DNA of 64,000 bases from Microbacterium murale (GCF_030815955.1 NZ_JAUSXK010000001.1:2356001-2420000); one strand, 5' to 3'. Shown: positions 43,391 through 52,040, counted from the stretch's first letter. Numbers and translations: made by a program. The notes: generated by a model not told the origin, from the sequence alone.

Positions 43391-44608
43391 TCAGCCGTCG
43401 ACGCCGAGACGGATACCGCCACGCAGCGCCATTCGCTCGGCGCTGGCGCGTGAGTCGCGGCGGATGCTCCGCCAGCCGTAGATGCTCAGTGCGACCAGAA
43501 CAACCGACGCGATAAGGCCGAACGGCCACCCGGCCCGGAACTCATCGTCGAACAGAGCACCGATTGTGATTCCGATTGCGATGACGCCCGCGATCGACGC
43601 CGCATAGGCCAGGATCGTGAACCCTCGTCTGGCGCCGCTCGCGTCGGCGATCAGGTACTCGTTCGGAAGGCCGAGTCGACGATCGGCGGGAGGCGCGGCA
43701 TCCCACCACGCGTCGCCGAGCCTGCGCACTCGGCGAACGCAGACATCGGCGATGATCGCCCAGGCGACGGCACCACCCGCGGCGAGAACAGTCGCGGGGA
43801 TGGCGATGGCAGGGACCAGACGGTTCTGCGGTGACCAGTCGGGGATGTCCGAACCCTCGTCGATCACGAATGAGATCAGCAGGATCACGAGTGCCACTGC
43901 GCCGAGAATGCTGATCCATCCGAGGACGCGCCGCGACCTGACGAGCGTGCCCGTCTTGCGCTGGATGAGTGCCCCGGCGTCGGCGTCCGCCGTGCGCATG
44001 CGGGCGACGTCGGCCTGGAGAAGAGGGCTCGCATCGGGCGCAACGGGTGCACCTCGCAGATCTTCGGTGTCTCGAAGGATCGCGTTTCGACCGACAGGGG
44101 TGGCTCGGTGGTTCTGCTGCAGGTTGGAGCTGACCCGCTGCTGCTCGGCGGTGAACCCATCCGGATCGGTGAGTCGCGATCCCTCGACGAGTGTCCTCAG
44201 GCGCGCCAGCCCGTCGGGACCGAGTCCGTGGAACGGCCGTCCGGCGACGAGTACACGGAAGCGGCGACCGTCATCGAGGGTGAACCGATAGGTCAGATAC
44301 GCCGCCGTGGCGTTCGCACTGACGCTTCGTGTCGCCGAGACGAGAGCGGATGCGGGGTACTCCCGTCCGCGCACGCGCAGTTTCGCGGCGGCCCTATCGA
44401 CCAGCACTCGAGGGAAGAGGGCTGCGCTCACGGCCCAGAGTGCGGCCAGCCACACCAGGGCACTCAAGAGGAATGCCCAGAGCCAGGAGAGGGCGACAGG
44501 TGGGAGAAGCGATTGCGCAGCCCCCGTCGTCAACAGCCCGAGCAGCCCCGAGAACGCCGCAGCGGTGAGGGGAGAGTCGACGATCAACGAGCGGTTGAGC
44601 GGGCGCAT
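43391..44608 (-). CDS. Multi-span membrane protein of unknown function
   Basis: This 405-residue protein has two N-terminal membrane spans (about 14-65), a soluble stretch with a small beta-rich domain (PH-like: KLRVRGREYPASALVSATRS to FRVLVAGRPFHGLG, about 77-128), then four more spans (about 230-255, 270-292, 335-358, 365-382). A basic tail ends the chain. I do not recognise the family. It lies between the glycan and glucoside loci, convergent with GH2 by seven bases and divergent from the LacI gene, and has no visible link to either. Codon use looks like that of its neighbours. Confidence 0.7.
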   Translation of the reverse strand: MRPLNRSLIVDSPLTAAAFSGLLGLLTTGAAQSLLPPVALSWLWAFLLSALVWLAALWAVSAALFPRVLVDRAAAKLRVRGREYPASALVSATRSVSANATAAYLTYRFTLDDGRRFRVLVAGRPFHGLGPDGLARLRTLVEGSRLTDPDGFTAEQQRVSSNLQQNHRATPVGRNAILRDTEDLRGAPVAPDASPLLQADVARMRTADADAGALIQRKTGTLVRSRRVLGWISILGAVALVILLISFVIDEGSDIPDWSPQNRLVPAIAIPATVLAAGGAVAWAIIADVCVRRVRRLGDAWWDAAPPADRRLGLPNEYLIADASGARRGFTILAYAASIAGVIAIGITIGALFDDEFRAGWPFGLIASVVLVALSIYGWRSIRRDSRASAERMALRGGIRLGVDG

Positions 44609-44657
44609 CCAGCCATCCTGGCAGGGTGGGCGCGCATCGGCCGATCTTGTCAGGTGG

Positions 44658-44673
44658 TTGCGTGATCACGCAA
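44658..44673. promoter_or_regulatory. Perfect palindrome TTGCGTGATCACGCAA (LacI autoregulatory operator)
   Basis: A 16-base perfect palindrome sits just upstream of the LacI gene's -10 box, in the -35 area. A second TTGCGT half-site follows at 44678-44683, 20 bases on. Operators of LacI regulators of glucosides often carry TTGC/GCAA half-sites, so negative autoregulation is likely. Confidence 0.6.
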
Positions 44674-44682
44674 GTTCTTGCG

Positions 44683-44688
44683 TACACT
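44683..44688 (+). promoter_or_regulatory. -10 box TACACT (leaderless LacI start)
   Basis: TACACT is followed by GACCCC and the ATG at 44695, the same six-base gap found at four other genes. No ribosome site precedes the ATG. Confidence 0.55.
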
Positions 44689-44694
44689 GACCCC

Positions 44695-45699
44695 ATGTCG
44701 AAGCGTCTGGCGGAGGTTGCCCAAAAGGTCGGCGTGAGCGAGGCCACCGTGAGCCGCGTACTCAACGACAAGCCCGGGGTGTCGGATGGCACCCGTCAGG
44801 CCGTGCTCACTGCGCTGGATGTGCTCGGCTATGAGCGTCCGACGAAACTGCGGGGGGAGCGCGCAAGGCTGGTCGGCCTTGTGCTGCCCGAGCTTCAGAA
44901 CCCGATCTTCCCCGCGCTCGCCGAGATCATCGGCGGTGGTCTCACGCAGAACGGGTACACACCGCTGCTGTGCACGCAGAACGCCGGTGGGGTGACGGAG
45001 TCGGACTACGTCGACCTTCTGCTTGCGCAACAGGTCTCCGGTGTGATCTTCCTCGGCGGCAACTACACCCAAGCGGATGCGCCGCACGAACACTATGAGC
45101 GCCTGCGCCAGGTGAACCTGCCGACCGTGCTGGTGAACGCGCGGATCCCCGAGCTCGCTTTTCCGACCGTCTCGACCGACGATGCAGCAGCGGCGGAGCA
45201 GGCTCTGCTGCACGTGCACCAGCTGGGACACCGGAAGATCGGGATGCTCCTCGGCCCGACCGACCACATCCCGTCTCAGCGCAAGCTCGCGGCAGGTCGT
45301 CTCCTGTTGGAGAAACTCGGTGCACCGCTCAGTGATGACATGATCGTGCGCGGACTGTACTCGCTGGAGTCCGGCCAGGCCGGCGCCACCCGCTTGATCG
45401 CCGCCGGTGCGACCGCGATTGTCTGTGCGAGCGATCCGATCGCGCTCGGCGCCGTGCGTGCCGCCCGTCGCGCTGGATTCCGCGTGCCGCAGGACATCAG
45501 CGTGGTCGGCTTCGACGACTCTGCGTTGATGAGCTGTACCGAGCCGCCGCTGACGACTGTGCGGCAGCCGATCGAGTCGATGGGCCGTACCGTGATCGAA
45601 CTTCTGCTGTCGCAGATCGCCGGTACGAGGCAGACGGGCGACGAGCTGCTGTTCGAGCCCGAGCTCGTGCTGCGTTCCTCCACTGCGCCCGTCGCCTGA
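44695..45699 (+). CDS. LacI-family regulator of the alpha-glucoside locus
   Basis: This 334-residue repressor starts MSKRLAEVAQKVGVSEATVSRVLNDKPGVS (helix-turn-helix and hinge helix, about 1-55) and continues into a periplasmic-binding-protein-like ligand domain ending near the conserved SVVGFDDSAL and PPLTTVRQP segments. It is followed by a GH13 alpha-glucosidase and its transporter in the same direction. TTGC-type sites lie both at its own promoter and before the GH13 gene, so it probably represses itself and the operon until a glucoside or maltooligosaccharide binds. Confidence 0.92.
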   Translation: MSKRLAEVAQKVGVSEATVSRVLNDKPGVSDGTRQAVLTALDVLGYERPTKLRGERARLVGLVLPELQNPIFPALAEIIGGGLTQNGYTPLLCTQNAGGVTESDYVDLLLAQQVSGVIFLGGNYTQADAPHEHYERLRQVNLPTVLVNARIPELAFPTVSTDDAAAAEQALLHVHQLGHRKIGMLLGPTDHIPSQRKLAAGRLLLEKLGAPLSDDMIVRGLYSLESGQAGATRLIAAGATAIVCASDPIALGAVRAARRAGFRVPQDISVVGFDDSALMSCTEPPLTTVRQPIESMGRTVIELLLSQIAGTRQTGDELLFEPELVLRSSTAPVA

Positions 45700-45759
45700 G
45701 TTCGATCTCACGCCGCCCGCCCCGGGCGTGATTCAGCGCGAGGGCATGGAATCGTAAAA

Positions 45760-45809
45760 TTGCAATGATTCATCATGTTCTTGCAAATTCTTATCGATGA
45801 AGCTACATT
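45760..45809 (+). promoter_or_regulatory. Promoter with two TTGCAA boxes for the alpha-glucoside operon
   Basis: TTGCAA occurs at 45760-45765 and 45781-45786, 21 bases apart. The second copy doubles as a -35 box with exactly 17 bases to the -10 candidate TACATT (45804-45809). Repressor binding to the boxes would block polymerase. The transcript would begin near 45816. Confidence 0.6.
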
Positions 45810-45842
45810 TCAAACATCCAACCCCCGATGTCGAGGAGCGAA

Positions 45843-47555
45843 GTGGACACCGAAGTCCTGACGAGCGCAAGCACCAGCACGCGTACCAGCACTGGTATCA
45901 GCACGGTGACGCCGCCGACTGACGCGGGCTGGTGGCGCGATGCCGTGATCTATCAGGTGTACGTGCGCAGCTTCGCCGATGGGAACGGCGATGGCATCGG
46001 CGATCTCGCCGGTGTCAGGGCGCACCTCGGCTACCTCAAGGCGCTCGGCATCGACGCGATCTGGTTCAACCCCTGGTACCCCAGCCCGCTCGCAGACGGT
46101 GGCTACGACGTGCAGGACTACCGCGACATCGATCCGCGATTCGGAACGCTGGACGAGGCGGAGCAACTCATCGCAGAGGCGCTCGAGCTCGGCATCCGCA
46201 CCATCATCGACATCGTCCCCAACCACATCTCCGACCAGCATGAGTGGTTCCGGCAGGCGCTCGCCGCAGGTCCTGGCAGCGCAGCGCGTGAGCGGTTCTG
46301 GTTCCACCCGGGCCGCGGTGAGAACGGCGATGAGATGCCCACTGACTGGGTCTCGAGCTTCCAGGGCGACACGTGGACTCGCACGACGAACCCCGATGGC
46401 ACACCGGGTGACTGGTATCTGCACCTGTTCACTCCGGAGCAGCCGGACCTCAATTGGAACCACCCCGATGTCCGCCGGGAGCACGAGGACATCCTGCGGT
46501 TCTGGTTCGACCGGGGCGTTGCCGGGGTCCGCATCGACTCTGCGGCGCTCCCCGTGAAGGATCCGGCGTTTCCGTCGCTGCCGGTCGGGACCATCGCTCC
46601 GGGCACCCATCCGCACCTCGACCGTGACGAACTTCACGACATCTACCGGAGTTGGCGCGCCGTCGCCGATGAGTACGAGGGAGAACGGGTGCTCGTCGGC
46701 GAGGTCTGGCTCGACGACGCCGAGCGCTTCGCCCGCTACCTCCGCCCCGACGAGATGCACACCGCGTTCAACTTCGACTTCATGACCCGGCCGTGGAGCG
46801 CCCAGGCCATGCGGGCATCCATCACACGCACCCTCGCAGAGCACGCACCTGTCGGCGCCCCGGCGACGTGGGTGCTTTCCAACCACGACATCACGCGTCC
46901 CGCGACGCGGTACGGGCGCGCCGATTCGTCGTTCGCCTTCGACCGCAAGCGATTCGGAACGCCGACGGATGCCGAGCGAGGACAACGCCGGGCGCGGGCA
47001 GCGGCCCTGCTCACGGCGGCGCTCCCCGGAAGTCTGTACATCTACCAGGGCGACGAGCTCGGGCTGCCAGAGGTCGAACTGCCGCGCGAGGTCATCCAGG
47101 ACCCGATGCACTATCGCTCAGGCGGCGTCGACCCAGGGCGGGACGGATGCCGGGTGCCGCTGCCGTGGGCAGGATCGACTACTCCGTATGGGTTCGGCGG
47201 TGAGCCATGGCTTCCGCAGCCGGACGGCTGGGCGCCATTCACCGTCGAGGCGGAAGACGCAGATGCCGCGTCCACGCTGAACCTCTATCGCAGGGCGATC
47301 GCGCTGCGCCGCAGCGCCCAGGACCTCACTGCGGGTGCACTGGAATGGCTCGAGCTCGGCGCAGACGTGATCGCATTCCGCCGCGGTGACGACTTCGTCA
47401 GCATCACCAATCTCGGCGCGACTCCCGTCCCGCTCCCCGCACACCACGAGGTGCTCCTCTCCAGCGCGCCGCTCGACGCCGCGCTGCCCCCCGACTCCAC
47501 GGCCTGGCTCGCTCTGCGTGCCGCGCCGGAGCACTCCGCCGGAGTGAAGCAGTAA
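45843..47555 (+). CDS. GH13 alpha-glucosidase (oligo-1,6-glucosidase/maltase type)
   Basis: This 570-residue intracellular enzyme cleaves terminal alpha-glucosyl residues. The (beta/alpha)8 barrel begins with WWRDAVIYQVYVRSFADGNG. Catalytic residues are in place: nucleophile D232 (VRIDSAA), acid/base E287 (VGEVW) and transition-state stabiliser D349 (SNHD). I choose the GTG at 45843 because GAGGAG lies just before it; an ATG at 45828 lacks a site. A Thr/Ser-rich N-terminal stretch of about 25 residues precedes the domain. It is the first gene of the operon with a glucoside-type ABC importer. Confidence 0.93.
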   Translation: MDTEVLTSASTSTRTSTGISTVTPPTDAGWWRDAVIYQVYVRSFADGNGDGIGDLAGVRAHLGYLKALGIDAIWFNPWYPSPLADGGYDVQDYRDIDPRFGTLDEAEQLIAEALELGIRTIIDIVPNHISDQHEWFRQALAAGPGSAARERFWFHPGRGENGDEMPTDWVSSFQGDTWTRTTNPDGTPGDWYLHLFTPEQPDLNWNHPDVRREHEDILRFWFDRGVAGVRIDSAALPVKDPAFPSLPVGTIAPGTHPHLDRDELHDIYRSWRAVADEYEGERVLVGEVWLDDAERFARYLRPDEMHTAFNFDFMTRPWSAQAMRASITRTLAEHAPVGAPATWVLSNHDITRPATRYGRADSSFAFDRKRFGTPTDAERGQRRARAAALLTAALPGSLYIYQGDELGLPEVELPREVIQDPMHYRSGGVDPGRDGCRVPLPWAGSTTPYGFGGEPWLPQPDGWAPFTVEAEDADAASTLNLYRRAIALRRSAQDLTAGALEWLELGADVIAFRRGDDFVSITNLGATPVPLPAHHEVLLSSAPLDAALPPDSTAWLALRAAPEHSAGVKQ

Positions 47556-47601
47556 CCCGCACCGATCACCTGACTGCAACACAGGAATGGAAGGACAGAC
47601 A

Positions 47602-48972
47602 ATGACGTCACGCATCAAGCGGATCGCCCTCTCCGGCGCCGCCGTGCTCTCCACCGCAGCACTGCTCGCCGGCTGCGCCGGTGGCACCGGCGACGATGGC
47701 GCAGCCGACGGGCCGGTGACCATCCAGGTCGCCATCGATGCCGGCCTCGAGCCGGAGGCTCGCGAGACCTTCGACGCGCGGGCCGCCGAGTTCGAGGAGG
47801 AGAACCCCGACATCACGATCGAGGCGCAGGAGTACACCTGGACCGGCACCACCTTCTCCGCCGAACTCGCCGGAGGCACCCTGCCGGACGTCTTCCCCAT
47901 CCCGTTCACCGACGGTCGCGGCCTCATCGAACGCAAGCAGATCGCCGATATCAGCGGTCTCGTCGCAGATCTGCCGTACGCCGACAAGTTCAACCCGAAT
48001 GTCGCTCAGGCCGGGCAGGACGCGGACGGCAACATGTGGGCAGTGCCCATCTCGGCGTACGGTCAGGGGCTGCACTACAACCGCACGCTGTTCGAGGCAG
48101 CAGGGCTCGACCCGGACAAGCCTCCGACGACGTGGGATGAAGTCCGTGAGTACGCCAAGCAGATCGCGGATGCCACCGGCGAGGCCGGCTACGCCACGAT
48201 GACTTCGGCGAACACAGGCGGGTGGATCCTCGCCACTGCAGTGAACGCGTTCGGCGGGCGCACCGAGAACGACGACAGCACTGCTCCCACCATCGATTCC
48301 GATGCAGTCGTCGAGGCGCTGGAATATCTGCACGAGCTCCGCTGGGACGACAACTCGATGGGGGCGAATTTCCTCTACGACTGGGGCACCATCAACCAGG
48401 ATTTCGCCGCAGGGCGGATCGGCATGTACATCTCGGGTGGTGGGAACTACCCGAACCTGGTCACGCAGAACGCGCTGAACCCGGATGACTATGGCCTCAC
48501 CGTCCTGCCGCTGCAGGGTGATGACCCCGGAGTGCTCGGCGGCGGAACACTCGCGGCAGTGAACCCGAAGGCGACTGCGGCCGAGCAGGCGGCGTCGGTG
48601 AAGTGGATCGACTTCTACTACATGGGCAAGATCACGAATGAAGATGCCGCGAAGGCGTCCGCGAAACTCTCGGCGTCCCTCGATCAGCCGGTCGGCGCAC
48701 CGGAACTACCGGTGTTCGATCAGGAGCTGTTCGATCAGAACCGTGAGTGGATCTCGGAGTACATCAACGTCCCAGTCGAGCAGATGACTCCGTACACGGA
48801 TCAGATCGGCGAGCAGCAGATCCTCCCAGAGCCTCGGGTCTCCACGCAGGAGGTGTACGCGCTGCTCGACACGGTCGTCCAGGCAGTACTCACCGATGAG
48901 AACGCCGACATCAAGGCGCTTCTCGCCGATGTGCAGGCACAGGCCGACGCCATCTACCAAGCGGCGGAGTGA
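47602..48972 (+). CDS. Sugar ABC substrate-binding lipoprotein (alpha-glucoside type)
   Basis: This 456-residue family-1 (MalE/AglE-like) binding protein has a type II signal peptide and lipobox LLAGC (C25). Mature segments such as EENPDITIEAQEYTW, GGTLPDVFPIPFTDGRG and GLDPDKPPTTWDEVREYAKQ (split by position) are typical for the cluster. GAAGGA sits six bases before the ATG at 47602; an ATG at 47587 is an alternative. The neighbours point to an alpha-glucoside ligand. A strong hairpin follows its stop codon. Confidence 0.92.
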   Translation: MTSRIKRIALSGAAVLSTAALLAGCAGGTGDDGAADGPVTIQVAIDAGLEPEARETFDARAAEFEEENPDITIEAQEYTWTGTTFSAELAGGTLPDVFPIPFTDGRGLIERKQIADISGLVADLPYADKFNPNVAQAGQDADGNMWAVPISAYGQGLHYNRTLFEAAGLDPDKPPTTWDEVREYAKQIADATGEAGYATMTSANTGGWILATAVNAFGGRTENDDSTAPTIDSDAVVEALEYLHELRWDDNSMGANFLYDWGTINQDFAAGRIGMYISGGGNYPNLVTQNALNPDDYGLTVLPLQGDDPGVLGGGTLAAVNPKATAAEQAASVKWIDFYYMGKITNEDAAKASAKLSASLDQPVGAPELPVFDQELFDQNREWISEYINVPVEQMTPYTDQIGEQQILPEPRVSTQEVYALLDTVVQAVLTDENADIKALLADVQAQADAIYQAAE

Positions 48973-48979
48973 TCCGGAG

Positions 48980-49007
48980 ATCCGGGGGCGATCTGTCGTC
49001 CCCGGAT
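48980..49007 (+). terminator. Intercistronic 12-bp hairpin (binding protein / permease)
   Basis: Arms ATCCGGGGGCGA and TCGTCCCCGGAT, with one G-U pair, enclose a TCTG loop eight bases after the binding-protein stop. No T-run follows. This matches the hairpins at 3880 and 38544 in position. Confidence 0.6.
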
Positions 49008-49035
49008 CCTCACCCGAGCAACTGAAGGAATCGCG

Positions 49036-50025
49036 ATGACGCAGATCTCTCCCGTGACTGCACCACCCCACACACCCGAGGCGGCGCCGAGCATCGTCCG
49101 TACCGTGGACAGTCGCCGCACCGGCCCGCTCCGGCGGGTCGGAGAGTGGTTCCGCGGCGGAGGGGTGAGCACCTTCGTCTTCCTGCTGCCTCTGCTGTTC
49201 AGTTTCATCTTCTTCTCGTGGAAGCCGATCGTCGACTCCGCGATCATGGCGTTCCAGACGACGAACCTGATCAGCGCTCCCGAATTCGTCTGGTTCGACA
49301 ACTTCAGTCGAGTGCTGCAGGACCCACTGCTCGGAACTGCGGTGGTCAACACCCTCTACTTCGCCGTCTTAGCGCTGCTGCTCGGCTATCCCATCCCGCT
49401 CGTCGTCGCCGTACTGATGAGTGAGGTGCGGCGTCGTCGCGGTCTCTACAGCGCACTGGCCTACCTGCCGGTCGTCGTGCCCCCGGTCGTGTCGGCACTG
49501 CTGTGGAAGTTCTTCTACGACGCATCGCCCACCGGGGTGTTCAACACGATCCTCAGTTGGTTCGGGGGCGGGCCGCTGCCGTGGCTGCAGGATCAGGCCA
49601 GTGCGATGCCGTCCCTCGTGCTGTTCGCCACGTGGTCCGCTGCGGGAGGAACGATCATCATCTACCTCGCCGCGATCGTCGGCGTGGCCCCCGAGCTGTA
49701 CGACGCGGCCGAGGTCGACGGCGCCGGCGTCTGGCGGAAGGTGTGGCACGTGACGATGCCGCAGTTGCGCGGTGTGCTGCTCGTGACCTTCATCCTGCAG
49801 ATCATCGGTACGGCGCAGGTCTTCCTCGAACCCTTCCTGTTCACGGGTGGCGGACCGGCGAACTCGACGATGACCGTGCTGCTGCTCATCTACAAGTACG
49901 CCTTCCAGAACAGCCTCGGCGGCGACTACGGTGCAGCGACAGCACTGAGTCTCATGCTCGCGATCGTCCTCGCCGTCTTCTCGATGATCTACTTCCGTCT
50001 CACACGCAGTTGGAGCACCTCATGA
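49036..50025 (+). CDS. Sugar ABC transporter permease (MalF-like)
   Basis: This 329-residue permease has six spans after a cytosolic N-terminus of about 45 residues. The coupling loop ELYDAAEVDGAGVWRKVWHVTMPQL (split over residues 218-242) carries the EAA-type motif of the carbohydrate-uptake family. GAAGGA precedes the ATG. It overlaps the second permease by four bases. No ATPase gene is present in the operon, so a shared MsiK-like ATPase encoded elsewhere probably drives transport, as known for actinobacterial sugar importers. Confidence 0.92.
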   Translation: MTQISPVTAPPHTPEAAPSIVRTVDSRRTGPLRRVGEWFRGGGVSTFVFLLPLLFSFIFFSWKPIVDSAIMAFQTTNLISAPEFVWFDNFSRVLQDPLLGTAVVNTLYFAVLALLLGYPIPLVVAVLMSEVRRRRGLYSALAYLPVVVPPVVSALLWKFFYDASPTGVFNTILSWFGGGPLPWLQDQASAMPSLVLFATWSAAGGTIIIYLAAIVGVAPELYDAAEVDGAGVWRKVWHVTMPQLRGVLLVTFILQIIGTAQVFLEPFLFTGGGPANSTMTVLLLIYKYAFQNSLGGDYGAATALSLMLAIVLAVFSMIYFRLTRSWSTS

Positions 50026-50903
50026 GCGCCGACCGTGGCATCCTCTCGCCCGCCGACTGGCGGCGTCCACGCGTCCGCATCGCAACCCGCGCTACGCACG
50101 TCATCCTGCTGGTGTCGCTCTTCGTCGTGGGCCTCGGCCCCATCCTGTGGCTGGCCAAGTCGGCGATCACGCCGACGCAGGACACGCTGCGCACTCCTCT
50201 CTCGCTGTGGCCGAACGGCATGGACTGGGAGAACCTCATCACGGCGTGGACCCGCGTGGAGATCGACAAGTTCTTTCTGAATACCGTGCTCATCGCGGCC
50301 GGTGTCTGGGCCGTGCAGGTGCTCGTCGCCACGACCGCGGGGTACGCGCTGTCGGTGCTGCGTCCTCGTTACGGGAAGGTCGTCGTCGCCCTCGTGCTCG
50401 CCACGCTCTTCGTGCCCAGCATCGTGCTGCTCGTGCCGCTGTACCTCACCATCGTCGACCCGCCGTTGCTCGGGCAGTCCCTGATCAACACGTTCTGGGC
50501 GGTGTGGCTGCCGGCGGGGGCGAACGCCTTCAACGTGCTGCTCGTGATGAGGTTCTTCGACTCGCTCCCGCGAGAGGTGTTCGAAGCGGCGCGCATGGAT
50601 GGCGCAGGCAACTACCGGCTGTTCTGGTCCGTCGTGCTGCCGATGTCGAAGCCGATCATCGGTGTGGTGTCCGTGTTCGCGGTGATCGGCGCGTGGAAGG
50701 ACTTCCTCTGGCCGATGCTGGTGCTGCCCGACCCCGCGATCCAGCCGCTGTCCGTCCGCTTACCCGCGCTCCAGCAGTTCATCGAACTGGACGTCTTCCT
50801 CGCCGCTCTCGCGATCTCGACCATCATCCCGATCGCGCTCTTCCTCGTCTTCCAACGCCTGTTCCTGAACGGTGTCGGCATGGGGGGCGCGGTGAAGGGG
50901 TGA
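50022..50903 (+). CDS. Sugar ABC transporter permease (MalG-like)
   Basis: This 293-residue permease with six spans is the MalG-type partner. Its coupling loop reads PREVFEAARMDGAGNYRLFWSVVLPM (split over residues 184-209), and the C-terminus ends GMGGAVKG, a typical tail. The start is the ATG overlapping the preceding stop; longer open sequence upstream is a shadow of the first permease. The gene is convergent with the LacI gene of the rhamnose regulon, with one base between the stop codons. Confidence 0.92.
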   Translation: MSADRGILSPADWRRPRVRIATRATHVILLVSLFVVGLGPILWLAKSAITPTQDTLRTPLSLWPNGMDWENLITAWTRVEIDKFFLNTVLIAAGVWAVQVLVATTAGYALSVLRPRYGKVVVALVLATLFVPSIVLLVPLYLTIVDPPLLGQSLINTFWAVWLPAGANAFNVLLVMRFFDSLPREVFEAARMDGAGNYRLFWSVVLPMSKPIIGVVSVFAVIGAWKDFLWPMLVLPDPAIQPLSVRLPALQQFIELDVFLAALAISTIIPIALFLVFQRLFLNGVGMGGAVKG

Positions 50904-50904
50904 G

Positions 50905-51912
50905 TCAGCCGGTCGTCGAGCGACGGATCACGAGTTCCGGCGGGAACACCGTCTGACGGGGGATGCTGGCGACATCGGCCGCCTCTTCCAGCACGATCCG
51001 CAGCGCTGTGCGTCCGATCATCCGGCTGGGCTGACGGATCGACGACAGCGGCACTGCGGCTGCGGCGGCGAAGGGGATGTCGTCGAATCCGATGATCGCG
51101 ATCTCGTTCGGCACCAGCATCCGCCCTCCCGAGACGAGCGACTGCAGCAGCCCGAGGGCGAGCAGATCATTCGAGGCGAACAGGGCATCCGGCCATTCAC
51201 GGCGTGGTCGCGCGAGGATGCGATTGCCCGCCGCCGCACCCTCCTCGACCGTCATCGCTGCGGTGGCGATCACTTCGAGGTCGACGCGGGTGGCCGCATT
51301 CTCGGCGGCTGCTCTGGCGCCGGCGAGTCGGTCGGTGACCTGCCGCATGTCGAAAGGGCCGCCGACGAAGGCGATGCGCCGCCGGCCGGTCTCGATCAGG
51401 TGTTCGACCGCTAGGCGACCTCCGGCGACACTGTCGACGGACACCGACGAGAAGTCGCTGTCGGCGCTGAAACGGTCGACGAGCACGGTGGCGATGCCCG
51501 AGGAGCGGAAGCTGCGCAGCTGCGTCATCACGTCGCCGTAGGGCGCGATGAGCAGTCCACGAACCTGCTGCTCCCGGAACAGATCGAGGTAGATCTTCTC
51601 GCGTGAGGGGTCTTCATCGGTGTTGCCGTACAGGATCGCGATGCCGTGGCGGGTGGCCTCGTCCTCTGCACCGCGAACCACGTCGTTGTAGAACGGGTTC
51701 TGTCCGTCGAGGACGACGAATCCCACTGTCGTGCTGATGCCGGCGCGCAGTTTGCGGGCGGCATCGTTGCGTACGTACCCGAGCTCTTCGATCGCCTGAC
51801 TCACCCGCTGCACCGAATCGGCGGAGACCTCTTCGGGACGGTTGAGGACGTTGGAGACCGTGCCGACGGAGACGCCGGCGCGCAGCGCGACATCACGGAT
51901 GCTCACGGGCAC
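50905..51912 (-). CDS. LacI-family regulator of the L-rhamnose regulon
   Basis: This 335-residue repressor has a helix-turn-helix (VSIRDVALRAGVSVGTVSNVL, about 3-23) with the LacI hinge, and a ligand domain containing DALFASNDLLALGLLQ and IAIIGFDDIPFAAA. I start at the GTG at 51912 because AGAGGAG lies six bases ahead; a TTG at 51942 without a site is possible. It is divergent from the rhamnose importer operon. TGAATCGATTCA and TGAAACGATTCA palindromes at both rhamnose promoters fit a LacI-family operator, so this is the natural repressor with rhamnose or a pathway intermediate as inducer. Confidence 0.9.
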   Translation of the reverse strand: MPVSIRDVALRAGVSVGTVSNVLNRPEEVSADSVQRVSQAIEELGYVRNDAARKLRAGISTTVGFVVLDGQNPFYNDVVRGAEDEATRHGIAILYGNTDEDPSREKIYLDLFREQQVRGLLIAPYGDVMTQLRSFRSSGIATVLVDRFSADSDFSSVSVDSVAGGRLAVEHLIETGRRRIAFVGGPFDMRQVTDRLAGARAAAENAATRVDLEVIATAAMTVEEGAAAGNRILARPRREWPDALFASNDLLALGLLQSLVSGGRMLVPNEIAIIGFDDIPFAAAAAVPLSSIRQPSRMIGRTALRIVLEEAADVASIPRQTVFPPELVIRRSTTG

Positions 51913-51975
51913 TGGCTTCTCCTCTCGACACTGGGTGGACAACGACCGGGCGGATCACGATTGAGTCACTCGCTG

Positions 51976-52003
51976 TTGACCTCTGATCGTTCTCACATAC
52001 ACT
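51976..52003 (+). promoter_or_regulatory. Promoter of the rhamnose importer operon
   Basis: TTGACC (51976-51981) and TACACT (51998-52003) are separated by 16 bases. Transcription would start near 52010, immediately ahead of the palindromic operator, leaving a leader of about 75 bases. Confidence 0.6.
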
Positions 52004-52007
52004 AGCC

Positions 52008-52040
52008 TGAACCAACCTGAATCGATTCATGCATGGTTCA
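52008..52040. promoter_or_regulatory. Nested palindromic operator with TGAATCGATTCA core
   Basis: TGAATCGATTCA (52018-52029) is a perfect 12-base palindrome. It is framed by TGAACCA (52008-52014) and its complement TGGTTCA (52034-52040), centred within half a base of the core. It lies at and just after the expected transcription start, so a bound LacI protein would act as a block. Confidence 0.65.
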
